A DNA stretch of 5,559 nucleotides from JANQQZ01 sp039179915. Lineage in GTDB: Bacteria; Planctomycetota; Phycisphaerae; Phycisphaerales; UBA1924. The position numbers and the translations under genes were made by a program. Below the pieces are notes generated by a model. The model did no database searches. It was not told where the DNA came from and saw only the letters and a list, made by a program, of their open reading frames with translations. Location: NCBI GenBank assembly GCA_039179915.1, contig JBCDEF010000184.1, forward strand, positions 1 to 5,559, read 5' to 3'. Shown here in pieces: positions 1 through 5,559 of the stretch (positions are counted from its first letter, which is position 1; the number at the start of each line of letters is the position of its first letter).

Positions 1-1435
<1,435 letters not shown>

Positions 1436-1436
1436 C

Positions 1437-1463
1437 CGAACCGGGGATGCTTCGTCTGGTTCG
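1437..1463 (+). terminator. Possible hairpin just after thiC
   Basis: CGAACC at 1437-1442 pairs with GGTTCG at 1458-1463. Inner G-U, G-C and G-U pairs (1443-1445 with 1455-1457) can extend the stem to nine pairs around a nine-base loop. It starts two bases after the thiC stop, which suits a 3'-end signal. No T tract follows, so it is not a standard intrinsic terminator and may only protect the mRNA end. The rest of 1436-1606 shows no gene I can support. Confidence 0.25.
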
Positions 1464-1516
1464 TCTAGAAACTACAAACAAGCCGCCGTCATGCATTCGG
1501 AGCCGACACAACCACC

Positions 1517-1545
1517 TTGCAGCAGGCAATTTTTCCCTGTACGGT
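1517..1545 (+). promoter_or_regulatory. Weak promoter candidate for the 1607 gene
   Basis: TTGCAG (1517-1522) and TACGGT (1540-1545) are 17 bp apart, in the 171-bp gap between thiC and the next gene. Each matches the housekeeping consensus at only three of six positions. The case rests on spacing and location. A short A/T-rich stretch (ATTTTT) lies between the two boxes. Confidence 0.2.
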
Positions 1546-1606
1546 GTGAGACCATGGGCAGCTCGGTTTTTGCCCGCTTCGTGTGGTCGCGTGTGAGGAT
1601 ATCGGA

Positions 1607-1978
1607 ATGGGCAAGCTCGGTGGGATCGTTGTGGCGCTCGTGATCGCGGGGGTCATGGTCGGCCTGAAGTATTCGAACAAGTCCGACTCGGCCGACGAGT
1701 ACCGCGAGCAGGTTTCGATGCTGCTCGCAACGATCCCTGACTACGCCGAGGCCGGCGACTATTACGAGGGTCTGTGCGATGTGCACCACGAGCGGGTGTT
1801 CGAGGAGCACTACACGATGGGCGGCCGACGCAGCAGCTCAAGCTTCGACGCCGATGCCTATATCCACGATCTTCTCAAGACGATGGCAGCCGACGCCACC
1901 CGCAGCGGTTATGAGATCCAGGCCGCCCACCTGACCGAGCTCGAGCAGGGCGTCATTACGGTCGATGAGCCCGGCTGA
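1607..1978 (+). CDS. Small membrane-anchored protein of unknown function
   Basis: I do not recognise this 123-residue protein. Residues 5-20 (GGIVVALVIAGVMVGL) form one strongly hydrophobic segment after a short N-terminus with Lys3, followed by KYSNK. This looks like an uncleaved signal anchor with the remaining roughly 100 residues outside the cytoplasmic membrane. There is no lipobox cysteine. The soluble part is acidic and polar, with a Tyr/Asp/Glu-rich stretch around residues 45-70 (DYAEAGDYYEG), a serine run at 76-79 and a predicted helical stretch at 84-100. The ATG at 1607 is preferred over an in-frame GTG at 1583 because GAGG at 1595-1598 sits eight bases before it and the hydrophobic segment then lies close to the N-terminus. 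It stands alone between thiC and the HPF-like gene, with 72 bp to the latter. Nothing in the neighbourhood points to a role. Confidence 0.75.
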   Translation: MGKLGGIVVALVIAGVMVGLKYSNKSDSADEYREQVSMLLATIPDYAEAGDYYEGLCDVHHERVFEEHYTMGGRRSSSSFDADAYIHDLLKTMAADATRSGYEIQAAHLTELEQGVITVDEPG

Positions 1979-2007
1979 GCCGCGGTGAGGCTGGGATGCC
2001 GCACTGT

Positions 2008-2031
2008 TCATGCTTGAACTATCCTGCATGA
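2008..2031 (+). promoter_or_regulatory. Inverted repeat over a likely -10 box before the HPF-like gene
   Basis: TCATGC (2008-2013) and GCATGA (2026-2031) are exact inverted repeats separated by 12 bp. Between them lies TATCCT (2020-2025), a four-of-six match to a -10 box. Transcription from it would start near 2032, about 19 bases before the ATG at 2051, leaving room for the GGAG at 2041-2044. No good -35 box is visible. Repeats flanking a -10 box suit an operator for a dimeric regulator. The promoter and operator roles are inferred. Confidence 0.3.
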
Positions 2032-2050
2032 TCAGTTTGTGGAGCGCAGC

Positions 2051-2359
2051 ATGCACATCGAGATCAACTACCGCGACGGCCGATCATCCGAGATGCTCGA
2101 CGGCCGTATCCGTGAATCGCTGGCGTCAACCATCGGGCACCTGGCCGACCGTTTGACCCGGCTCGAGGTTCACCTCGGCGACGAAAACGCGCACAAGCCT
2201 GGGACGGCCGACAAGCGCTGCCTGATCGAGGCCCGGCCCAAGGGCCTGGATCCGATCGCGGTCGAGACCCACGCCGGCGACTACTACGACGCCGTGTCGG
2301 ACGCGGCCGGCAAGCTCAAGCGGGCCCTGACGACCCGCTTCGAGAAGCTCGACGGCTGA
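2051..2359 (+). CDS. HPF/RaiA-family ribosome-associated protein, short form
   Basis: This 102-residue protein resembles the single-domain S30EA/HPF-RaiA family, whose members bind the 30S decoding region and slow or silence ribosomes in stress or stationary phase. The order fits a beta-alpha-beta-beta-beta-alpha domain: an N-terminal strand (MHIEINYRDG), helix with DGRIRESLASTIGHLADRL, strand LTRLEVHLGDENA, the conserved stretch DKRCLIEARPKGLDPIAVE (residues 54-72), and a final helix with YDAVSDAAGKLKRAL. The block HLxDENxxK followed by DKRCxxEARxxGxxPIAV is typical of the short family forms. There is no C-terminal dimerisation domain, so it is not a long HPF. ATG 2051 is chosen because GGAG at 2041-2044 lies six bases before it; an in-frame GTG at 2039 has no such site. 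It ends 21 bp from the convergent DUF2959 gene, with no clear terminator between them. Confidence 0.88.
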   Translation: MHIEINYRDGRSSEMLDGRIRESLASTIGHLADRLTRLEVHLGDENAHKPGTADKRCLIEARPKGLDPIAVETHAGDYYDAVSDAAGKLKRALTTRFEKLDG

Positions 2360-2380
2360 GAACCGGTACCGAGCACGCGT

Positions 2381-3049
2381 TTACCCCCCGCCCAGGGCCT
2401 CGATGAAGGTGTCCGCCTCGGCGATGGCCGCTTCCATCTCGGCGATCAGGTCACGCACATCGACCTGGATCGAATCGAGGTCGGACTGGAGCGAGGCGAT
2501 CGCCTGCGCGTTGAGGTTGTGCTTGAGGAAGAGCGTCTGGTCCTTGAGCGCGCTCAGGACCGGGTCCATGGTGTCGGCGGCGCCACGCATCGCGCCGATG
2601 AGCTTGCCGTACTGCTGCCGGGTGGCATCGAGCTGCTGCTGGCTGCTCTCGCGGAAGCTCTCGCTCTCGTACTGGTCAAGCTCGTCGGACCATTCCTCGA
2701 AGAGTGCCGAGGCGACGCGTTCGATCCCGGCAATCCGGGTCCGCACGGCGTCGGCGCGGCTGACGCTTTTGGTGTAGGCCGACTCGACCTTGCGGAACTG
2801 CCGCTCGAGCCCGCCCCGCGCCGGGTCGCCTTCCGAGATCGCCAGCAGCTCGTCGAGCGCGGTAGCAAAGGTCTCCTTGGCCTTTTCCTGCTCGGATCGG
2901 GCCGACTCGACGGAGCTGACGAGCTGATCGCGTTTGGCCTGGCCCAGCAGCGTCTCGCGCGCCCAGATGCCCGAGCCCGCGCAGCCGAGCGGGGCCGAGA
3001 GCATCAGCACCGCGGCGGATGCGGCGGCAAGAATTGTGTGGTTCCGCAT
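2381..3049 (-). CDS. DUF2959 family exported protein, probable lipoprotein
   Basis: This 222-residue protein matches the DUF2959 family, whose biochemical role is unknown. Residues 1-23 form a signal sequence (MRNH, then a hydrophobic ILAAASAAVLMLSAP stretch) ending at Cys23. The lipobox there (PLGC) is imperfect because position -3 is proline, so lipid attachment is likely but not sure. The mature part is almost all helical and probably coiled-coil: KRDQLVSSVESARSEQEKAKE (from residue 39), LFEEWSDELDQY (116-127), and the family hallmark FLKHNLNAQAIASLQ (174-188), followed by an acidic helix to the end. The start at 3047-3049 has a strong GGAGG site (complement of 3057-3061) seven bases upstream on its strand. 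The frame stays open to 3361, but that extension lacks a better start and would bury the signal peptide. The gene is convergent with the HPF-like gene and divergent from the 3098 lipoprotein. Confidence 0.87.
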   Translation of the reverse strand: MRNHTILAAASAAVLMLSAPLGCAGSGIWARETLLGQAKRDQLVSSVESARSEQEKAKETFATALDELLAISEGDPARGGLERQFRKVESAYTKSVSRADAVRTRIAGIERVASALFEEWSDELDQYESESFRESSQQQLDATRQQYGKLIGAMRGAADTMDPVLSALKDQTLFLKHNLNAQAIASLQSDLDSIQVDVRDLIAEMEAAIAEADTFIEALGGG

Positions 3050-3097
3050 ATCTATCCCTCCGTTGCGAGGGCACTCTAGGTTGGGTACCGTCGTCCC
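3050..3097. promoter_or_regulatory. 48-bp divergent spacer with likely back-to-back start signals
   Basis: Both flanking genes point away from this spacer, so both start signals must lie in it or inside the genes. On the minus strand, TAGAGT (complement of 3073-3078) is a four-of-six -10 match about 24 bases from the DUF2959 ATG. On the plus strand, TAGGTT (3077-3082) is weaker and would give a leader of about nine bases for the 3098 gene. The two candidate boxes touch, which would make the two transcripts compete. Confidence 0.25.
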
Positions 3098-3580
3098 ATG
3101 GGTCGATGTTTCTTTCGTGATCGCGTTGCCGTGGGCATCACCGGGCTGGCGGGCATGGTGGCCGGGGGCTGCACGGGCGTCGAGCCCGCGGTGCTCGGCT
3201 TTGGGGTCCAGGCCGCGGAGCAGGGTGTGGCCTTTATCGACGGCATCGATGTGCACGCCTTCGAGCTGGCCCGGTACGACGATGTTGTGGCCGCGGTCGA
3301 CCGATCGGCCGGGGTGCTCGGGCTGGAGGAGTACTCCCGCCGCCATGTCCGCGAATCGCACGTGATCATCCGCTACCGGCTCCAGGCTCGGGGCCGGGTC
3401 ATCGTCGAGGTGCGTGCGGAGACGCCGACGATCAGCCGCATCCGCTGCGAGGTGAATACCGGGCTTCGGCGGGGCATCTCAAGCCTGTTCTTCCGCCAGC
3501 TCATCCACGAGCTACTCGAAGCCGACGCCTTCATCGAGGAGTGGGCCGGTTCGTCGGACGACAGCCGGGGTTTGGAGTAA
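3098..3580 (+). CDS. Predicted lipoprotein, DUF3568-like
   Basis: This 160-residue protein has a basic N-terminus (Arg3, Arg7, Arg9), a hydrophobic core and a lipobox AGGC with Cys25, so it is probably exported and lipid-anchored. The mature part has a pattern seen in DUF3568-type lipoproteins: a glycine-rich start, a strand (AFIDGIDVHAFELA, 45-58), a helix (YDDVVAAVDRSAGVLGL, 60-76), then alternating strands (HVIIRYRLQARGRVIVEVRAETPTISRIRCEVN) and a closing helix (SLFFRQLIHELLEADAF). The family match is from remembered pattern, not a search; the function is unknown. Codon use is strongly G/C at third positions, which supports coding on this strand. ATG 3098 has no clear ribosome binding site. 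The in-frame ATG at 3155 would delete most of the signal peptide, so 3098 is kept. The stop is 10 bp before a perfect hairpin. Confidence 0.75.
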   Translation: MGRCFFRDRVAVGITGLAGMVAGGCTGVEPAVLGFGVQAAEQGVAFIDGIDVHAFELARYDDVVAAVDRSAGVLGLEEYSRRHVRESHVIIRYRLQARGRVIVEVRAETPTISRIRCEVNTGLRRGISSLFFRQLIHELLEADAFIEEWAGSSDDSRGLE

Positions 3581-3590
3581 CGTATGGAAG

Positions 3591-3620
3591 CCGGCACCGG
3601 CGCGCCTGCGCCGGTGCCGG
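3591..3620 (+). other. Perfect 13-bp GC hairpin between two lipoprotein genes
   Basis: CCGGCACCGGCGC (3591-3603) and GCGCCGGTGCCGG (3608-3620) are perfect inverted repeats around a four-base loop, GCCT. The hairpin begins 10 bp after the stop of the 3098 gene and ends 13 bp before the GGAGG of the 3646 gene. It has no T tract (GTGTCACC follows), so it is not a standard intrinsic terminator. It could act as mRNA-end protection, a Rho-linked stop or a gene-to-gene expression divider. Confidence 0.7.
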
Positions 3621-3645
3621 GTGTCACCGAACCGGAGGATCCGCC

Positions 3646-3999
3646 ATGCGCACCGCTGCCCTCGTCTCGTGTCTTGCCGCTGCCGCTGTTGCAGGCTTCG
3701 CCGGCTGTTCGTCTGACCCGGAGGTCACCGACAGAGAGGCCGCGGCGTTGCTGGGTGTCGAGGCGGACGCGTCGCTGCCGCCGGCCGCCGGGGTTGAGCA
3801 GGTGGTCTTCATCAACGACACCTGCCCGATCGGGCAGGTCCCGATCGAGGCGTCGCTCGGCGGCGTCTCGCACAAGGGGCACACGGTGGGCTTCTGCTGC
3901 GGCGGGTGCAAGTCGATGTGGTCGGGCATGGCCGAGGGCGAGCGAGACGCGTTTGTCGCCGGCGCCCTCGCCGCGCCGGATACCCCGGCCGGCGGCTGA
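3646..3999 (+). CDS. Cysteine-rich lipoprotein with YHS/TRASH-like metal-binding motif
   Basis: This is a 117-residue predicted lipoprotein. Residues 1-20 are a signal peptide (MRTAALVSCLAAAAVAGFAG) with lipobox FAGC, so Cys21 is the lipid anchor. A linker of about 35 residues follows. A small domain from about 52 to 109 then has CPIGQ (Cys60), HKGHTVGF (His76, His79) and FCCGGC (Cys84, Cys85, Cys88). The order CP-x(n)-[HY]-K-G-x-x-V-x-F-CC-x-x-C matches YHS/TRASH-type metal sites, known in copper and heavy-metal proteins. Metal binding is inferred; the metal cannot be told. A GGAGG at 3634-3638, seven bases before ATG 3646, fixes the start. The DUF427 gene begins 32 bp after the stop, so the two may share an mRNA. 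A longer open frame from 3541 has no comparable site and would hide the signal peptide. Confidence 0.88.
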   Translation: MRTAALVSCLAAAAVAGFAGCSSDPEVTDREAAALLGVEADASLPPAAGVEQVVFINDTCPIGQVPIEASLGGVSHKGHTVGFCCGGCKSMWSGMAEGERDAFVAGALAAPDTPAGG

Positions 4000-4031
4000 C
4001 GGTTCACGACTTTCCAACCAGGAGCACAGCC

Positions 4032-4316
4032 ATGGCACGAGCGGTTTTTCACGGCACAGTGATCGCGGAGTCGGACGATGTCGTCGAACTGGAGGGGAAT
4101 CTCTACTTTCCCATGTCCAGCCTGAACCGGGACGCTATCGAGCCTTCGGACGTCACCAGCACCTGCCCCTACAAGGGCGAGGCGAAGTATTACGATGTCG
4201 TGGTCGGCGATGAGCGGGCCGAGTACGCGGTCTGGTACTACCCGGAGCCGAAGGACGGCGTCTCGCAGATCCGCGACCGCGCCGCGTTCTGGCGGGGCGT
4301 CGAAGTCGAGCATTGA
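4032..4316 (+). CDS. DUF427 (NTP_transf_9) family protein
   Basis: This 94-residue protein matches the DUF427 family across its full length and is a typical single-domain member. Diagnostic blocks are GTVIAESDDVVELEGNLYFP (8-27), the central STCPYKGEAKYYDV (43-56) with the family Cys-Pro, and AVWYYPEPKDGVSQIRDRAA then FWRGVEVE (66-93). It has no signal peptide or membrane segment, so it should be cytosolic. The family is small, beta-rich and widespread; its reaction is not established, and the Pfam label NTP_transf_9 is not a proven activity. AGGAG at 4020-4024, seven bases before ATG 4032, gives a clear start. It lies 32 bp after the cysteine-rich lipoprotein gene, which suggests joint transcription, but no shared function is known to me. 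Confidence 0.92.
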   Translation: MARAVFHGTVIAESDDVVELEGNLYFPMSSLNRDAIEPSDVTSTCPYKGEAKYYDVVVGDERAEYAVWYYPEPKDGVSQIRDRAAFWRGVEVEH

Positions 4317-4322
4317 TCGTTT

Positions 4323-4348
4323 CTTGAAGGTGCGGCTTGAAGGTGCGG
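4323..4348 (+). repeat. 13-bp tandem duplication upstream of apaG
   Basis: CTTGAAGGTGCGG occurs twice without gap or mismatch, at 4323-4335 and 4336-4348, in the 57-bp space between the DUF427 stop and the apaG start. Each copy carries TTGAAG, a four-of-six match to a -35 box, so the duplication doubles a possible promoter element. It may equally be a slippage product. Confidence 0.8.
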
Positions 4349-4362
4349 GAGGTTTGGCGCCA

Positions 4363-4368
4363 TACACT
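4363..4368 (+). promoter_or_regulatory. Possible -10 box directly before apaG
   Basis: TACACT matches the -10 consensus at four of six positions and ends five bases before the apaG ATG, so transcription would begin at or next to the start codon. The nearest -35-like box, TTGAAG at 4337-4342, is 20 bp away, longer than the ideal 17. This supports a leaderless apaG message only weakly. Confidence 0.2.
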
Positions 4369-4373
4369 TCTGT

Positions 4374-4793
4374 ATGCCATCGTCCCCCGTCATCCATCCG
4401 GATCATGCCAGCCGCGGCTCGGCCGCCGAGACCCGAGGCGTGCTTGTTGAAGTCGAGCCGGCCTATCAGGCGAGCCATTCGGCCCCGTCGCTGTGCCGGT
4501 ACATCTTCTCGTACCGGATCAAGATCACCAATCATTCTGGTGCGCCGATCCGCGTGATGCGCCGGGCCTGGACCATCATCGATGCCGACGGCGACACCGA
4601 GTTGGTCGAGGGCGACGGCGTGGTCGGTCAGCAGCCGCTGATCGCCGCGGGCGAGAGCTACGACTACGCGAGCTGGTGCCAGCTCGAGACGCCATGGGGC
4701 ACCATGGAAGGCAGTTACGAGCTGAACGATGGGAGCGGGAACGAGCTGTTCTCGGTCCGGATCGGCCGGTTCTTTCTTGTCGCCGACGCCTGA
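4374..4793 (+). CDS. apaG: ApaG family protein
   Basis: This 139-residue protein matches ApaG, a small single-domain beta-sandwich (fibronectin-III-like) protein. In enterobacteria, apaG mutants have altered magnesium and cobalt handling; the molecular role is unclear. Family blocks: VLVEVEPAYQ (23-32), YIFSYRIKITNHSGAPIRVMRRAWTI-type strands (43-68), ADGDTELVEGDGVVGQQP (71-88) with the glycine-rich GDGVVG loop, and AAGESYDYASWCQLETPWGTMEGSYEL (91-117). The E. coli protein is about 125 residues; the extra length here is an N-terminal stretch of about 20 residues with no family match. The ATG at 4374 has no ribosome binding site at normal distance (GGGAGG at 4347-4352 is about 21 bases away). 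The true start could therefore be leaderless at 4374 or a GTG at 4440. No covariant partner gene such as rsmA (ksgA) or apaH is adjacent in this window. Confidence 0.93.
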   Translation: MPSSPVIHPDHASRGSAAETRGVLVEVEPAYQASHSAPSLCRYIFSYRIKITNHSGAPIRVMRRAWTIIDADGDTELVEGDGVVGQQPLIAAGESYDYASWCQLETPWGTMEGSYELNDGSGNELFSVRIGRFFLVADA

Positions 4794-4810
4794 TCCGGGC
4801 CGTCCGATAC

Positions 4811-4865
4811 CGATCCTGAGCCGTTCCTGAGCCGTTCCTGAGCCGATCCTGAGCCGGTTGTGAGC
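4811..4865 (+). repeat. 11-bp tandem repeat array between apaG and flagellin
   Basis: Five units of 11 bp run head to tail: CGATCCTGAGC, CGTTCCTGAGC twice, CGATCCTGAGC, then a degenerate CGGTTGTGAGC. Only the third base differs (A or T) among the first four. Each unit carries TGA (at 4817, 4828, 4839, 4850 and 4861), and since 11 is not a multiple of three, the array places stops in all three forward frames. It begins 18 bp after the apaG stop. The rest of 4794-5009 has two hairpins and no gene I can support. Confidence 0.85.
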
Positions 4866-4917
4866 CCTGTGCCGCCGGTGTGGCCCGTTATCGTTCCGTG
4901 ATTGTCCGCAACTTCGT

Positions 4918-4933
4918 GCGTGCTACGGCACGC
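4918..4933 (+). other. Hairpin with C(UACG)G loop upstream of flagellin
   Basis: GCGTGC (4918-4923) and GCACGC (4928-4933) form a perfect six-pair stem closed by C-G around TACG, which in RNA is a UNCG tetraloop, a known extra-stable fold. It lies about 75 bp before the flagellin ATG. Whether it is transcribed depends on where the flagellin promoter is, which I could not place. Confidence 0.4.
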
Positions 4934-4964
4934 GGGCCAGGTGTTTTGCACTATCGATGTTGGC

Positions 4965-4991
4965 AGCCCGCGACGATCACCGCCGCGGGCT
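4965..4991 (+). other. Stem-loop just before the flagellin ribosome binding site
   Basis: AGCCCGCG (4965-4972) and CGCGGGCT (4984-4991) are perfect inverted repeats with an 11-base loop. The structure ends seven bases before the GGAGG at 4999-5003, so in the mRNA it would sit at the ribosome landing site. It could protect the leader or affect translation; its role is inferred from position only. Confidence 0.45.
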
Positions 4992-5009
4992 CCGGCACGG
5001 AGGCGTCCC

Positions 5010-5559
5010 ATGAACACCGTCAATCCACTCTCGGCGGGCCAGCCCGCGCTGCGTTCGTTCGCCGAGGCGGCACGAGCCAAGACCGGCGTGCTCGAAAAGC
5101 TCGCCACCGGCGGGGCGATCAACCGCGCGAGCGACAACCCGGCCGGACTTGTTTCATCAGAGACACTGCGGGCGATGCTCGCCGAGCTTGAAGCCGAGTC
5201 ACGGGCGTTCGAACGCACCACGCGGGCGGCCGATGTCGCCGATGCGTCCCTCGGCGTGATCGGCGATCTGATCACCGAGGCCGAGACGCTCGCCGTGGCC
5301 AACGCCAACACCGCTGGGCTCTCCGAGGCCGAGCGTGAGGCGAATCAGATGGAGCTGGATTCGGTGCTCCGGTCGGTCGATCGGCTCGCGCAGCAGTCGT
5401 CGTTCGCGGGCCGGCCCATGCTCCGAGGCACGGAAACGCTGGAGGCCGCGGGCGCGTCGGTCGTGCTGCCAAGCGCCGCCACGACCGATCTGGGCGAGAC
5501 CCAAACCGGCGGCGAGCGGTACTCGCTCGCCGACCTGGCCGGCGGCGGCCGGCTCGAGA
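5010..5559 (+). CDS. Flagellin, N-terminal part (runs off the window)
   Basis: The frame is open from ATG 5010 to the window end, 183 residues with no stop. Flagellin is the exported subunit that polymerises into the flagellar filament. The N-terminal D0/D1 helical region is visible: KTGVLEKLATGGAINRASDNPAGL (24-47) matches the LSxGxRINSAxDDPAGL core, then SETLRAMLAELEAESRAFER, then LGVIGDLITEAETLAVANANTAGLSEAERE (81-110), and LDSVLRSVDRLAQQSSFAGRPML (116-138), equal to the usual family end of this helix pair (TxFNGxxLL). From about residue 141 the variable part begins. FlgL, the hook-filament junction protein, shares this fold, but NPAGL and FAGRPML favour flagellin. GGAGG at 4999-5003, six bases before the ATG, fixes the start. 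There is no signal peptide, as expected for type III flagellar export. Confidence 0.85.
   Translation, partial: MNTVNPLSAGQPALRSFAEAARAKTGVLEKLATGGAINRASDNPAGLVSSETLRAMLAELEAESRAFERTTRAADVADASLGVIGDLITEAETLAVANANTAGLSEAEREANQMELDSVLRSVDRLAQQSSFAGRPMLRGTETLEAAGASVVLPSAATTDLGETQTGGERYSLADLAGGGRLE

Noticed and set aside
1517..1535. Intrinsic terminator (TTGC...GCAA followed by TTTTT) after thiC
   Set aside because: The stem is only four pairs with a five-base loop, too weak to support, and it overlaps the candidate promoter of the next gene.
1554..1643. 29-codon frame from ATG 1554
   Set aside because: It lacks a ribosome binding site, overlaps the better-supported 1607 gene and has no recognisable features.
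3050..3361. Upstream extension of the DUF2959 frame by 104 codons
   Set aside because: A strong GGAGG and a signal peptide at 3049 set the start; the extension is antisense to the 3098 lipoprotein.
3584..4213. 209-codon plus-strand frame starting in the hairpin region
   Set aside because: Its product is Arg/Ser/Pro-rich frame-shift-like sequence covering two well-supported genes in other frames, and it has no ribosome binding site.
3624..4535. 303-codon minus-strand frame across the 3646, DUF427 and apaG genes
   Set aside because: It runs antisense to three recognised genes and shows no domain.
4811..4865. Short CRISPR array
   Set aside because: Units are contiguous 11-mers with no spacers and no cas gene nearby; this is a simple tandem repeat.
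4935..4950. Sigma-54-like promoter before flagellin (GGGCC then TTTTGCA)
   Set aside because: The GG and GC are 11 bases apart instead of the strict 10, and the better GGCACG at 4927-4932 is far too distant from TTGCA. I found no sigma-28 box either.

Overview
The window is GC-rich, gene-dense bacterial chromosome with strong G/C preference at third codon positions. The best guess for the source is a flagellated member of the Planctomycetota, near the Phycisphaerae. The reasons are the divergent flagellin with an NRASDNPAGL core, small planctomycete-like lipoproteins, and the mix of small housekeeping genes. This placement rests on recalled sequence style, not on a database search.

Layout, left to right. 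Positions 1-1435 hold the 3' part of thiC (thiamine pyrimidine synthesis), whose start lies before the window. After a 171-bp gap come a small membrane-anchored protein of unknown function (1607-1978) and a short HPF/RaiA-type ribosome-associated protein (2051-2359). A DUF2959 envelope protein (2381-3049) follows on the minus strand, convergent with the HPF-like gene. It is divergent, across only 48 bp, from a DUF3568-like lipoprotein (3098-3580). A perfect 13-bp hairpin separates that gene from a YHS/TRASH-like cysteine-rich lipoprotein (3646-3999). A DUF427 protein follows after 32 bp (4032-4316), then apaG (4374-4793). A 216-bp gap with an 11-bp tandem repeat and two hairpins leads into the 5' part of a flagellin gene (5010 to the window end).

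How the genes relate. I see no single pathway. The nearest thing to a functional group is 2381-3999: three predicted exported or lipid-anchored proteins side by side, the last with a probable metal-binding cysteine cluster and closely followed by the DUF427 gene. thiC, the HPF-like gene, apaG and flagellin look like independent units. Most starts are set by clear GGAGG-type ribosome binding sites; apaG and the 3098 lipoprotein lack one.

I found no mobile element, CRISPR array, tRNA or rRNA, and no convincing new multi-gene system. The most unusual items are non-coding: the 11-bp tandem array that places TGA in all three frames after apaG, the 13-bp perfect hairpin at 3591-3620, a 13-bp tandem duplication before apaG, and an inverted repeat over the likely promoter of the HPF-like gene.
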